Assembly (NCBI GenBank): GCA_026874595.1
Contig: CM049314.1
Coordinates: 30,077,729-30,141,728 of the forward strand
Source: Sipunculus nudus
Lineage: Eukaryota; Annelida; Sipuncula; Golfingiida; Sipunculidae
Reading direction: 5' to 3'
Length of the DNA stretch: 64,000 nucleotides
Both the position numbers and the translations under genes were made by a program. Of this stretch, positions 26,740 through 40,578 are shown piece by piece (the first letter of the stretch is position 1; every line of letters begins with the position of its first letter). Under the pieces are notes generated by a model. That model saw only the letters and a list, made by a program, of their open reading frames with translations, searched no databases and was not told where the DNA came from.

Positions 26740-27885
26740 AACAAGGGGCCCATGGCCATGACACTCCGATGAATTCAAGAAGCCTTTAATGTGTAAAATG
26801 ACTCACTGAGTTCTTAACATCATGCATTTTGCAAACAGACCTTAGATACAAGTTACAGTGACCTTATTCTACATCCAGCTGCTACAATTTGTGCCCATCT
26901 ATTAGTGTTAAAATCACGTTCTTTCACACAGCTTAAAGGAAAGAGGTCACCGAGACATTTCAGGTATCCAAGGAGATTCTTTTATGGAACTCCCTGAAAG
27001 TCATGAATGAGGAATCTAGGCTAAATCATATTAATGGATACATTTTATGCCCCATCTGACTAACTCAGTGCTAAAAAAATAGTTTTCTCCCAAATTGGCA
27101 AAATATGGGTCACCATGACCTAATTTCAGGTTTCCACATATATTAGCCTAAGACAATTTCTACGTATAACGTTTTTTGCCCTATAAACAGCCAGACCACT
27201 TCATTTGAAGGTCTCAAAATAGAGAAACAATGCGTCAAAAATAGATATTCAAGAAGTCATGGCGATCAACGGATTAGTTATTCAGGTACCGGAACTTTTG
27301 TATCAAATTTCTAATTATTCTGGAGGTACTTACGAGCCCCATAACTTGGTGGATATGGGTAAGAGAGACCTTATTTCAAGTTAAAAAAAAGATTTTTCAT
27401 GGTCCTACCTGGAAATCAAGTTAGGAGATTATGCTGTTACGGTTACGACTCGTGCCCTGGTAACGGTTGACCGCTTCATTGAAGGTCTTAAAATATAGAT
27501 AAAATGGGTAAAAGTTCGAAAAATATTCAGGTGGCGCCACCAGTCTGCAGGAACTGACAATACGCTCCATATCCAATAAGCATGCAAAACATCTTGGCGT
27601 TCAATGCCTTGGTTATTCAGATACTGGAGTGTTTATATCATTTGTTTAATCATTCTTAGGGGTACTTTCGAGTCCCATTTCTTGGAGGATATGGGTAACT
27701 TATACCTAACTTTATGTTTCCAAGGAGATTTTCATGGACCCCCCTTGATGTACAGTTAGAAGTTTCTAGGTCTAACGCTTAGGATTTGTGCCTTGTAAAC
27801 GGACGAACAGTCAGACGGACGGACATCGGACAAAAAGAGTGATCGCCTATGCTCAGATGACTTTGTCAGCCGAGCTTAAAAGGAA
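26740..27885. repeat. Dispersed repeat, '-GGTGGCGCCACC-' family, copy 2
   Basis: Same module order as 2925-3938: 'GGCCCATGGCCATGACACTC' start, several 'TTTCCAAGGAGATT...CATGG' modules, 'CAGGTGGCGCCACCAGTCTG' at 27531, then 'GACGGACGGACATCGGACAA' and 'GATCGCCTATGCTCAGATGA' at the end. Non-coding and decayed. Confidence 0.65.
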
Positions 27886-30600
27886 AAAATGGCAGATGGA
27901 ACTGCCAGGCTCTTTTACAAGAGAGCCATCCAACATTTTTGGTCATGAGGGATTTTCACCAAAATTTGGAGAGACCCCTTGACAACACTGCATATTACTC
28001 GTCCGATTCAATGGAAATCAGTCATTTGTAAATATTTCTTTAGATGTGGCGCAAGTTTGAAGTTCGGGGAATCTCTGGATTCCACCGCCGTTGTATACCA
28101 ATCTATCCATAAAATAAAGAGGCTGCAGACTATACATGTCAAGCATGGATGAGTCTGTAATGGTTTAGCGTTCTAATGTTAAGGTTTCTATTGTTCAGTT
28201 TTCTGTAGTGGTCTGTTAAGTGTCTATTTTTAAGTGTTCTATTTTTATACAATTTCATTCCAGTCTGTTACTATGTTTCGTGGATTCCTCTTGTATCACT
28301 TTTTTTTTTGCCAAATACGCCTTAACTACCACCCAAACATGTCACGTAAAAGATACTGGACCGTACTACGTGATATCAAGGTTGTAAACCTTTCCACCAA
28401 TCCCTAGTTAAGTCTCAAGTAATAAAATAAACAATCCGACATTTTGATAGCTTACTTTTGTGCAAGTAGTCCATTATTTTCCAAGGTCTCTTTACTGATA
28501 ATTAAAACGTAATAAAACTAGCCTTTCGCCACAACTAAACCAACAGTTAAATATATATTTATACATTTTGTAAATTTAAGCAGAATTAAGAGAAGAAAAT
28601 GGTAACAGTAGAAAAAATGAGATCACGAGTAATGTATGGATAATTTGAATACTAAATGGCTAAGTTTATAAAAAAATAAGTTTTGCTAAAATAACCCACC
28701 TCCCTTGAAAACTGAGATATATACAGTTATTGATATATATATTCTTTGAAAACCCAAAGCTTATTTAACATGCTCCATGCAATAGAGTTTTTCAAGCCTT
28801 AAATTTAAATTACTTGTCAGAGTTAATTTCGCTTTTGATATGCTATATAGGCGTTTGCATTTTTAAACCTTTTACTTATAATTACAATAAAACAAGGCCT
28901 ACAGGTCTAATGCCAACCTGTGCGCAGTTTGGGAGTATGTATGGATGTTTATTTTTATTTTTTAAATTTAATATTGATCCTCTTACGTCCTGCACATCTA
29001 CCTTGGTCGATATGATTTCAGCAAAATGGACATTTTGGACCTGCAAGTTTCGGACTAGGACATTTAAAAACTAGGATGCATCAGTTAGGATATTTCGGAT
29101 ATGTTCTTTCTGCCAAGGAGGATTATTTGGACAGATGGCCGGAAAATTTGGAAGCATGGTTTCCGGGAAAATGTTTAATGTTTTTTTAGCTTCATCCCAA
29201 TAAAATCTAAGAAAATGCAGTTAGCCAAGAAATAAGCAAAATCCGATAGGATTTTTCAGATGACAAATTTTTTGCTAATAAATTGGTGATGCTAGCCCCT
29301 GCACTTTTTTTTAGATAGCTATGACGCACGGCGGACAAATTACGATGCCACACCATTGCATAGGCTAACAGATTCGCTAAAAATGCGAACCAAGTTTTTT
29401 TTTTAACAGTTGAAATATATAGTTCCAATAGTACTTATCTGGGCATTCTGCTTCAAGACGATGTATATAGACGTCTAGACGACGTCTAGAAAAATTGTCT
29501 AGACACCAGACAGAGCCAGGTCAGTTTCAATGTTGATGTCTGAACCCCACCTGGTTGAACTGAGTGACCTCTTTACTTGGCTGCTGAAATCTGGCATTTT
29601 TTCAAATATGTTTTCAAACACAGAAAGCCTTTTTCAATTGGCTACACTGCCTTTTTAAAGCTGCACTTACCCAATCTTTTCTGATAAAACTGGCAAAATC
29701 CTATCATAGAATAATTCTTGTAAATTTTAAACCAATCAACTTAAAAGTTTCATTATATAACAGTGTATAAGCTAAGGGAGTCTAAAATTACATTTTTTGC
29801 TTGTAAAAACGGACCAATGTAGGTTGCGCCACCAATACCTCAATTTCAGTTATGACTTATGTGACAAACATTGGCATAAAATTTGGTAATGATAGCTGGA
29901 CAATTTGGCTGGACAGTTTCAGAGAAGAAGATTTTTAAAGGTTCTTAAGCTTTTTCTCTATAAAATCTCAATCAATGCAGATACCCAATAATAAGCTCTA
30001 TAGTACCAAGTTTCACATATGAATAATTTTTACATGTAATTTGGAGCTGCTAGCTCCGACGGTTTCTGACTTACAGCCATGGACGGCGGACAGCCAGCCT
30101 TGGACGGCGGACGGACCACGCCGCGCCATCGCATAAGCTCACAGGTTCGCTCAAAAGTTTCCATGTCACCGGTAATCATGATGAATATTTGCACTTTATC
30201 CAGTTTGCTCAAATTAAATGCAGAAAATATCAACAGAATGCACGGAGCCTGCAAAACTTACTTTTATTCTTTACTAAAAACGCGTAATTTCATGAATTAT
30301 ATGTAGTCAGGGCATGTTAAATGTTTTCAGATGATAAATCCACTGTTTGGATAAGCTGCGACTTTTTGTTTTACTTCAGTATCCTCAAAGCTAAAAGAAT
30401 AATTTTGTCCAAGGCTACATCAATTTTATTTTTGAACAAGTGATTATGTTTCTGCACTTTGCGAGGTTTCATCTATGACCTTATGATTTTTGTTATTCAA
30501 TAAAGTATTTGGATAAATTTCCAGTAATTATATAATTATTATACATTAACTTGAAATGATTTGTAACAAAATACAATAAATTGTTTATAACAGTACAGGC
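27886..30600. other. Non-coding; fragments of another dispersed repeat
   Basis: No supported gene. A decayed interspersed sequence is likely around 29200-30140: 'GCATAGGCTAACAGATTCGC' near 29355 (with 'GACGCACGGCGGACAAATTA' before it) parallels 'GCATAAGCTCACAGGTTCGC' near 30131 (with 'GGACGGCGGACGGACCACG' before it). The class is unknown. Confidence 0.45.
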
Positions 30601-30714
30601 AAATATATCTTTCAGTGGCCGATCCAGAAATTCGAGAGCAGGGGGGAGAAAATATTGAGTTGGTGGCTGATGGTTATTATTAATATCCAAGTTCTTAAAT
30701 TTTAGTTTTGTAAA

Positions 30715-30719
<5 letters not shown>

Positions 30720-30766
<47 letters not shown>
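30720..30766. repeat. (AT)n microsatellite
   Basis: Perfect AT/TA dinucleotide tract, followed by A+T-rich sequence with no genes to about 32400. Confidence 0.95.
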
Positions 30767-30769
<3 letters not shown>

Positions 30770-32440
30770 TCTTTTATTTCACCTTTTTCTCCAAGTTTTC
30801 CTTAAGGTTAATTATAAGTACATGGGTGAGGGTACTGGAATTTAAAAAAAAAAATGCAATGTAAAGAGGACATTTAAAGCCACCAAATAAAATTGCAAGG
30901 GAATAAAAAGGAAAGCTGAAAAAAAACTAATTAAGAATAAATGGGAAAAGAAATAGTTAAAATTAGATTTTTTTTCAGTTAAAAACTTTTCAAAAGTAAC
31001 ACATATTTGATATACTGAACTTGTGGCATATATAGCTCCCACGGGGATTCATCCCGCCGGACGTTTATGATTTATTTATATTTGAAATACGACCTTAAAA
31101 GATAAAATAACGTCTGAATAAGTTTGGATGAAAAATTGTTATTACCGAAGTTACATAAAGAATTAGGCAGGTCATATTAACATTAAATTTAATAACCAGT
31201 GGTAAATCAAAAGACACATATTTAGGTGGTACTCAACATATTCACGATAGTGTAAACATTGTATATTAACGAGATTGTTGTAAGAGTATATATAGTGCAT
31301 GAATCATACAAAAGGGCATTTGAGGTTGTTTCAGGCCGTTTAAAAATTATCATGGAATTTTGGGAATTCAAGAGCTGTAGAAATTACATTCCAAGGAAAG
31401 AGGAACATAATTCGTCATAATATTTTCCGCACAATACCCCACCCAATCCACCAAGGGCCATTGGTCTTCTGGAAGGGTTTTCCTTGGTTAATGCACCCTA
31501 GGGATTTCTATAAACGTATAGACCGCCCTGAAATGCACGCCTTTGCATGACTGGTCAGATTATCGATGGCGTTCTGACATTGCATGACCGCTTATTTAAT
31601 AAAGAATAACGACATATCTGTATTTCTTCTTGCGCATAGTTTGCCTCTACAGACTCGAGAGATCATTCGCAAATCATATGGTTGGTTCCACGGCCCAGTT
31701 TATAATTCCTGATATACTCGAAATAAGAAACACAACCAAAATACACCAAACATTTAAATTTTTCTTACCAGTCTTTAAAAAAAAAAAACAAATTTGTACT
31801 TAGTGAGGAACACCTCATGCCACTTCACTATAATAATTCCCCGAAATGCCCCCCCCCCCCCCACCCCTTAGGTACGCCACTGAAAGCAGGACAGACTGAA
31901 ACACCGGTTACAATAGGTGGCCAAGCGAGGCGGGGCAATAACCTGTTCAAAGGTTGCAATGCTGTAGACAAGGTTGTATATAGAAAGTGCAGACTTCACT
32001 TAATTTATGACGTTGTTATAAATACCCATTCTTATACTTTAAGAATGTTAAACTAGGTCCAAAAATGGGCAACTGTATTTAACAAATGGAAAGGAACTCC
32101 TGACAAGGAGAAACTGAAACTTTTTTTTTTCACAAAGTAATGGTTCCCTAGAAATCCTCATATATATTTTAATAGTAGTAATACTAAGCTAAACATTTTT
32201 CTTAGAGCGCCTTTTCCCAGAGTGAAATCCAAAGGTTAGTCCAATAGGGTTCTCGTAAGAAAGTAGTTATATTCCAGACTTGCCAAAAAATAATTTTTTA
32301 AATTCTGCAAAGACCAGACGTGCTTTATTATTACTCGCAGAGCTGTGCATTTGTCTTTGGCCAGTTTTCATCCGTACATGTACTGAATCATGTTGTTTGC
32401 TTTCCGCAGACGTCCTCTTTATACTGAAGGGTTTTTAAAA
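30767..32440. other. No feature seen
   Basis: A+T-rich with a poly-C run at 31850-31862 ending in 'CACCCCTTAGGTACGCCACTG', a motif typical of dispersed-repeat ends. No gene is supported. Confidence 0.45.
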
Positions 32441-32455
32441 AAATGTGACTTTACA

Positions 32456-34265
32456 TTTCATCTGCAAGTCGATGATTTTTCATGTCACTTCTGCAAGTAC
32501 GACTATAATTACCAAGTATGAAAAATACGTTTAACTTGGAACATGGTTTTACCTAATAGATTTGATAGATTATCTCCACAATTAAAAATTTAAAATTGTC
32601 CTGGTACACCTACATATTTGACATGCATTAAAATGAAACCAATAAAACATAAATATAATTATAAATCATAAGTTGGTAATCTGTCCTTTACAGAAGTATC
32701 AATGACACATCTTTACACACACTGGAGAAAATCCACCTGGATGTGAGAACATACACACGATGGGAAAACTGACTACACACTATGGTCAACTGCGTTGTGG
32801 TCTTTCGTGTCTCTCTGTACAAGGTTAAGTCAGAGACCAGGGTGTGTTGTGGTTACCTATTTTTAAAAGAGTAACAAATTAAACATCTCCTCTATCATTC
32901 CATCAAGACGTTCAATGGGTTGTGATTTTCTTTTGCTGGTGGGTGGTATCATTTAGGCTGCCGTCGGGGAAGATTTTACAGGTGCTTCATCAGATGCAAA
33001 GTCCTTCATATATGCCTAGATCCACTGGAAAGAAGACCATTTACGTGTGAAGATTGCGGCAAGTGTTGTCCCCCTCTACAAAAAGAGAAGTTTTCTATAA
33101 AATCCAGGGGTCTGCAAAAAGGAAATTAATCTCACATTTAAAACGTCTCAAGTAACTACTGGAGAATGAATTACATATCTCTTATTGTTTAGACATCTCA
33201 TTTTGTCTTCATTTTTACGGCAAGTTTTATGGCAAGATGCCCTACAAATACATTCCAGCTCAGAAACTGTATGCCTGTTACTATTTGGGGTATATTGCTT
33301 AATTGTTATAGCATGTTTTACATATCACAGCAAATTCTGTATATCACGAGGTCCCACAATACAATACCATTAATACAATACCAATGTAACCTGCCAACAC
33401 CAACAACACAATACCAATGTAACCTGCTTACCTGTTGCTATGTTCATGGACAAGCTGGACAAATGGTTTCTGGGCAGCAACGCTAATAGTTGAAAAGGTT
33501 TCACAGGTATCCTGGATAAAAACACCCCAGTGATAAACACTGCTGCAAGCATCTTCCCTTGAACCACGTGACTGATAACATGTACTGCTTGTACAACATA
33601 CGAGGTACATACTGGAGAAAAACCACAGAAGTGGGAGGCAGGACGACCCAAATGAGAGTATGATATCAAGTACGGGTTCCTCTGCTGAAGACCAGGGCCA
33701 CTAACAATGATAAGAGTAGGGTCAATTCAGATATCGTGGTGAGCGTCCTTCCTTGCTCCACCATTTATATTCTGGCGTCTTCCCTCTATCATTTATTACT
33801 GGCAGCACAGGATGAGACCATTCGCATGTGATGACTGTGGCAAATCTTTCTCACTTCAGCGAGAAGAAAGAGCTTTCCTTGTGTTCACAAAAGATCTTTC
33901 ATTACACTTTTTGGGACTATTTTTTCTTTTCAAAATGTGCATCTTCACAAACCATAAATTTCTCCCCAACGTTCATTAAGATTCACCTTCCAAAATTCAA
34001 ATTCCGTTCTCTGGACAGAGTACTACCACCAGATACTGATCCAAATGAAGTTCTATCCTTTGTTCTTTGCACGCAGTACTGCCAGGGACGACTTACATTT
34101 ACCCATTTTATAATTTAATGGTTATCTTAGAGGTGAACTCAATTTGTTGACCCACAAGAGTGTCTTCCTTCAAAGAGAAGATTTTCTTCTTCCTGGTATT
34201 CCTTTCACTGTGAAATCTGCCTTTCAATGCAAGTAGGATTATCTGGAAAGAAACGCTCCTTATTT
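32456..34265 (+). pseudogene. Shattered C2H2 zinc-finger gene
   Basis: Pieces of TFIIIA-type fingers lie scattered on the + strand in different frames: 'FSCHFCKYD' (CxxC) at 32477-32505; 'MTHLYTHTGENP' (His pair plus linker) at 32703-32740; 'RPFTCEDCGK' at 33034-33063; 'VHTGEKP' linker near 33606; 'MRPFACDDCGKSFSLQ' at 33812-33860; 'FHCEIC' near 34208. The HTGEKP-type linkers and CxxC knuckles are diagnostic of C2H2 DNA-binding proteins. The pieces are separated by non-coding sequence and lack complete Cys2His2 sets, so this is a decayed gene or a cluster of relic exons rather than a working factor. Parental gene unknown. Confidence 0.6.
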
Positions 34266-35047
34266 ATCCATGATCCTTAAAATGGGCATAACTGGTGTTT
34301 AATATCTTGCTTCAAGTCTCACAATAGATACTATTTTCTGTATTTATCCAATGATTTCCCATTTGGTCACATAATTGTTACTGCTAGTTTCTAGTATATA
34401 CATTAATTATGCAAATATATATTGGATATAATGCACAAATACCTGTCACAGTTTTGAAGAACTTGCCAAGCTTATACTGGTATTTATCAGACTTGAACGT
34501 ACCTAAATCACTGTTGCCATGCAACTAGCTATCAAGATCAACAAGCATATCAAATTTCAACGATATTCATGCATGAATTACTGAAAACCTCGCGCCTTGT
34601 AAAATTTTTACCAAATGGACCTTCTCATAGAATTTCTTGAAGAAATATGGTACAATAAAATTTGGCAGGATTCGTGTTCAACACGACTTAGTGCAGGAAT
34701 ACAGGAATAAACAAATTCACAACGAGTCTGTCTCTGTCAGAGTTAAAATGAACCATGACATTATGAACAAAATAACTGCAGCTGGTAGCACTGGCCTTTT
34801 TGTTAGTTCCATTACTATGTCCAAAATTATATAATTTGCATAATTGTAAGTTTAAAAACCAAGTCTTCTCGTTACTCTCGCAGTGTCTAATATGCCTTCA
34901 GATCTAACCGTATTGAAGAAAATTTTTCCTTGGGGCATTCCCCCTCCCGCATGCCCTCCACCCTGGGTCTACAGCAACTAACGCGACTAAAATGTTAATG
35001 TTAATCATATCGTCGTTTTAAACGGCTAGGTCTACGTCTACGATATC
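34266..35047. other. No feature seen
   Basis: A+T-rich flank of the LTR element; no supported gene. Sequence up to 35047 plus the ACTG target site continues after the element at 43417. Confidence 0.45.
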
Positions 35048-35051
35048 ACTG

Positions 35052-35550
35052 TGTAACATTCTTGCCCTTTGACCTGGACCTCAGTTGGTCATGCATGGGC
35101 GGGGCATCAACACTGATTGACAATCAATATAGAGATGCCCCATAACCAATCACAATGCTGGGTTTCTACCCTGCTTTCTGTAGCCTGTATTTAAGGGAGA
35201 AAAACTCAGAAACTCACTTTTTTTTTGGATCATCGAGCAGTGGACCCCTATGCCCGCCCTCTGTGACAGGCAGAGGGTATATGGCTTCTTTTTCACCTTG
35301 GGGTTGGTTTTACGACAGTGTCGGCTACCCAGGTGAAGAGCCACCCACTACCAAAGAGCAGTCCTTTTATCTAGCCTGGTAAGTATCTTTGTTTCATTTA
35401 TAAGTCAAGATAATAATATGCAGTCCTGATATTTTGAAGGTTTAGGCTCTAAATTTTATTCCAGTAAAAAGGTGTTATTTTATCTCTTTAAATTGTGCGA
35501 GTGCGTGTTGCCCAAGCCCAATTTCCTCCCAGAATAAATAAGCAGCTATA
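35052..35550 (+). repeat. 5' LTR with promoter and splice donor
   Basis: It contains a TATA-like 'TATTTAAG' near 35189 and, about 30 bases on, 'GAAACTCAC' as a plausible start of R. An ATG at 35281 opens 32 codons ('MASFSPWGWFYDSVGYPGEE' and more) up to a consensus donor 'CTG/GTAAGT' at 35379. 'AGAATAAATAAG' near the end may serve as poly(A) signal in the right copy. Confidence 0.8.
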
Positions 35551-36928
35551 TCTGGCGAGCATGTCATCGGTTGTTACTAACAGCTAGGAGACGAATTCTG
35601 GTAAATAAATTGCTTATTTTGAGTTAATTCTGGGTTTTTTAGCATCAGTATATACTTATGGGGCTTAGGTTGTAAAATTCTGCTAAATAAGCGATCTATT
35701 CAAATGGAAACATAGTAACAGCTTTAAAAATGCCTGACTTTTATTTTTTAAGGAAATTCCTTTTATTTAGTGCACTCGTTTTGTGAACTAGAATAGGAGC
35801 TTTTATAAATGTAGACCCGTCTCTGTTTAAAGAACAATGCGCATTGTTTTATTTGGAAAGGGTAGTACTACTTTAGATTCCTATTGATAAACCATTATAG
35901 TAATTTGCCCTTCTTTGGCTATGAAGCGGTGTGTACATTATAAAACAGTGTATGCTTCAAACAATCATCTATTAAATTCAAAATCATTTGTAGGTGTACA
36001 ATAATCCCACAGTATACTGAACCTTTATCTGTACAATTTACAGTAAATACCATGGCCATAGGGAATTTTCATTGTAGATAAACATGTCATACTATTTTTA
36101 ACATTCTTATGAAATGAATGCCTTAATATCATTATATTTCTAATTACTTCATTCCGTATGTGAAATTAAATCCGTCAGCAAAAAACTTGAATTGTGTGTT
36201 CTTACCAGTAGGTTATATAGAAAAATAAAAAAAAAGTGTCCTATAATTATTTATATAAAATGTGTAACTAAAATGTAAAAGCAAGAGAAATAAAACGTGC
36301 TATATGTACCATTAGGGGATGTGTAAAAACTGTAACACACATCTTATTACATTGGGCAAAAGCGTAATCCCCAAATATTTCATGCCCCAATGCAAACAGC
36401 CAGGCAAGTTGTGCCTGCAAATGTATATATGTCATATTTTACTTATAATGAATGACCTTTTCTTTGCAAAATTAATCAGTTGATCAGATTTTATGTATAT
36501 AACAACTTACAGGACTTGATCTAAATTAGCTGGATTATACTGAAATAAGAGTAACAGCTCAACCTTTTATTATGCGTAGCTGTCTCTTGAATAAATGTAA
36601 CATAGCTTCTATTTTGTAAATATGTATAGATGGAACCGTAGACTTGACTATAGGTATACTGTTTTACCTGTGAATGTACTTTGTTAGAAACATTAGTTAA
36701 ATACTTTATTATAGTCTAAACCGGATAGTCAGTGTCAAAGATTTTATATGCTCCTCTGCCAAAATTAGAATTGTATTGGATAAACCCAAAAATGTATAAT
36801 CTTATGTTTAAATCAAATGGAATTCTTATGCAGAGAAATTTAACCTACATGCTATTTTTAAAACAAGGCTGTAATTCATTTACCTTAAATAGCGGTTTCA
36901 GGAACCTGTGCAAATGTAATTCAAAAGA

Positions 36929-38905
36929 CAAGGTTCGTACACTTATCAAGAGAAAAATTAAGCACTTTTCAAGCACTTTTCAAGGACCTGAAAAGTATTT
37001 TCAAGGACATCAAAATTTATGGACGGTCAGTGCACCTTCACCCATGCATGTTGCCGACATCGAAACACAAAATGCAAAATAATATTTATAATGAGATGGA
37101 CCATATAGTGTGGTAAAAAAGGCTAGGAAATGTAAAATAAGTAATAGTTATAAGGAAATGACTCAGAAAAATAACAAATTTAGCCGAAATCTACACTAAC
37201 AGCAATTGAAGCGCTTGTGAAATACCCTTCGGTATAGCCAGTCGCGGTTTAATACACAGCGGCCCATTGTTTTAACTTTACATTCAAAATGATCACTCAT
37301 CTTTGGCATGACCTTGACAGATTTAACTAATCTGATAACGAGGGTCTAAAACCTATAATATCTTGAATAGATCTCTGATTTGCCGATTAGCTCAAACTTT
37401 AGCAAATTATAGGCTCCGGCAGAAGGGGTGCCGAAAAGCTCTGACAGTTCGGCGATCGTGGGGGATATTCATTCAAGTTTTCAACGGCAAAAAAAAAAAA
37501 ATAAATAAAAGCCTGTAATATGTTACCTTTATACGATATTTTGGTATAGTATTATCAAATTATTCAAAACAATACTAGTCAAACTTCGTATCAGCACGTT
37601 TAATATGACGACCTTGTCGTGCACGAGGTTTCTGCCGTTTACCGCCAAGTCACTGCCCGCACGTGTCAACAAATGGCCGGGCAACACCTGTGAAGGTCGT
37701 TATCTAACGATCACAGACGCAGCCAGATTTCTATTCAAACATGCCAACATTTGATTAAAACTAAAAATGTGAAATCTTATTGAAAAAAATCTTGTTGGCG
37801 ACCTTTATGCAATCGTTATGCAGGGAGGGAGGGGGCCGATGCTGGAAGTTGTATATGTCGCTGATCACTCTTTAAACTACCAGCGTACTTCGCTTACAAA
37901 CGGCTATCACATCGCAACAAAAATGTGATTTCCCCCATGGATCCCAGCCTTTTACAAACTGACGCCAGAGTATGTGAATATACGTCAGTACCTGCCAAAC
38001 ACCTTAACCTATTTCGGACAAACAGTATTTATCCTTAATTGGATCGACCCCGCGTGTAAACTGTATTTCGCTGATCAGTGGTCTTATGGAGCTAACAAAT
38101 GACGATCACGGCGCGTACACGTGAAAAGCGCAGGTACGAAGATAAAAAAAACACGCAACCCTTGGATAAATTGAAAAATCTTTAACCAAAACAAAGTCGG
38201 ATTGGGTTCGTTGGGGAAATATGACCCCTCTGATATAATTATTATTGCCGAGTTACCAATGTAAAACGTAAAGTTAACTTGATTTAAACGACATATTCTA
38301 CTGAGCGAATTAGTTTTATATTATTATTATCCCTCAGATTCGAATTGTTCCCATCATGTTTTTTCACACATTTTATTCCCCTGGTTTGTTCCCAGATAAT
38401 TATTTCCTTTGGACAGATCTTCTAAATAGCTATATTAATAATCTCTATAGTATTACTTTAAAATTTAAATTATAAATCTTGCGAAAATACTTACGTGAAC
38501 TCGCCTAGCGTGGATTGAGTTTTCAATTAAAGAGCTTTTATACGTACCTCGGGGGAAATCTCCACGATCTTTCCAGTAAAGCAGCTCACTTACTATTTGA
38601 TAATAAACATGGTTATTACCCTCGTATGTTAACTTGTTACATCGTCACTTTCACTGCCCGGTCTCATTCATCCACGATTGGGTTAATTCTATTTCATACA
38701 TTTGATTGACGTAGAGATGCCCGAAAGTCGAAATTAAAATACCAGGTATGCATACACACAACATACACCAAACTCTTTCCCTAAATTTTATTTTTCAAGC
38801 ACTTTTCCAAACCACTCTCTCTTTTTAAGCACTTTTCAAGCCCTTGAAATTGAAATGACTAAATTCAAGCACTTTTCAAGGTTTTCAAGGTGCGTACGAA
38901 CCCTG
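36929..38905. mobile_element. Possible non-autonomous DNA transposon nested in the LTR element
   Basis: The left end 'CAAGGTTCGTACACTT' and the right end (reverse complement 'CAGGGTTCGTACGCAC') are imperfect inverted termini of a hAT-like type. Both ends carry repeated 'AAGCACTTTTCAAG' motifs, though in the same orientation. No transposase is visible and no clear 8-bp target duplication was found, so boundaries and class are tentative. Confidence 0.4.
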
Positions 38906-40182
38906 AAAGAACGACCGTCTGACCAAATGTCACGAGGGTCACAGGTTATTGCATGATAACAGCCGTGTTTCTGGTTCTTACAGTTCTGATAAACCTGCTG
39001 TTTAGATTTGGGGTATAATATTAATGGCAAAACCAAAAGGCCATGCCCACAGGCTATTGCATCACAAAGGGCTGAACACCCATCACCCCCATGCAGAGTT
39101 ATCCATTGTCGCAGGGCCTACCTGTCATCTTATTTATCTCCCAGTTAGGCTTTAAAACAAACCGGACACCAACCCTTTAATCCGTGACTTAATCCGTGAT
39201 TTAACCCCTGTGTCCCATATAGGGTTATATAACATCCCATGAGGCTGATATTTCAAACAGACCAGCACTGATTATCTTAACACCACCTGCAGGTACTTGT
39301 GTTTAAGCTGATTATACACCTTGTCATCTCCTTGTATATCTAACATGTAGTCTTCAGTTTTTTTTACATGCCCTAAATAATCATATTAATTTTAATAATT
39401 ATACTTATAATATGTGAAGTCAATATTATTTTATTAGTTGGGCCTATTTTTCTGTGGGTTTCTTTTACATACCAAATTGATGCAAGCTAATAGTGTGATG
39501 GTGTTTATGGTTTGCTTTTAGGTAATCTTAATAACTTGCTACAATTAATTTTGAATTCTGATGTTTATCATATAACCAAATAAAAAGGTCAGTACTTTAT
39601 AATTTTGATCAATCTTTTTAATAGAAATTTAGTAATTCTCAGAGGATTACCTCTGAGGCATGCTCATCTTTTATTTACACTTCGACTAAATTCGTTTGTT
39701 AATTTTGGATTTTTTTGCATTTAATTTTAATACAAATGTAGACTTATCTCAAAGCTATTAAAACTGTTCATAAACATTTATTTAGTTATTACATTTGAAT
39801 TATAACATTCTTATTTTAAAATGAAACTTTTACAAACTTAGTTATTTCCAATTATAGTGATTAACATTTATAACCTAATATACATACTATATACTTAATT
39901 CGACAAATTCACAAGTAAACAGTATGATACGTATAACATTTAATTAAAAGCATTTTATTCTGCCTCACATACTGCTGGACTAGATATGCATGAGTACTAC
40001 TTTGAATTTCTCTGGTGATATTAACTACCTATAGGCTGGATGTAACATATCTGACACACCTGGAAGGTCTTTTATTGGTATTCTATTTGCCTAGATCTCA
40101 GCATCTGGCATAGAACCATTTATTCTGCCTCAACTTTGAGAGTTTTACTGGTCGCTTTTTAGGGTTCTTATCCCGGCATAGT

Positions 40183-40578
40183 ATGTGCTTTTCCTGGTTG
40201 AGTTTTTTTTTTAGTTTAGCATATAAGGGCATAAAATATATACCAGTTGCCTTGGGTGGTACCCGTCGTGGTTTTCCCTTTTATGTAGTTTGGTTGCTGG
40301 CAAATTTCCCAGTCGCTTTTTTAGGAGATGTTCTCCGACATGGAAACAATTTTTGCCTAGTGATTTTGGTGTCTGACATGGCTGCATGTCTGCCCTGTGG
40401 GTTTTGCGTATCGCCTAGAGAGTTCTCGATTTTGGCAGGGTACCACCTTTCACCTAGAGTATTTTGTATCTGGTATGGTGGCGCCACTTGCATACGATTG
40501 TACCTGTCATCATATCTAAACCTAGCTATAACATCAACCAGCACAAATTTGTTTGTCTTAAGTATTGGGAGTAATTAA
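40183..40578 (+). other. 131-codon open frame in the LTR element interior (doubtful)
   Basis: The longest frame in the interior; hydrophobic with Cys, no recognisable motif. The opposite strand has an 87-codon hydrophilic frame over the same bases (40281-40544), with internal repetition of a 'TTTTAGG..GTTCT'-like theme. Neither resembles gag, envelope or a host protein I know. Probably chance openness. Confidence 0.2.
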
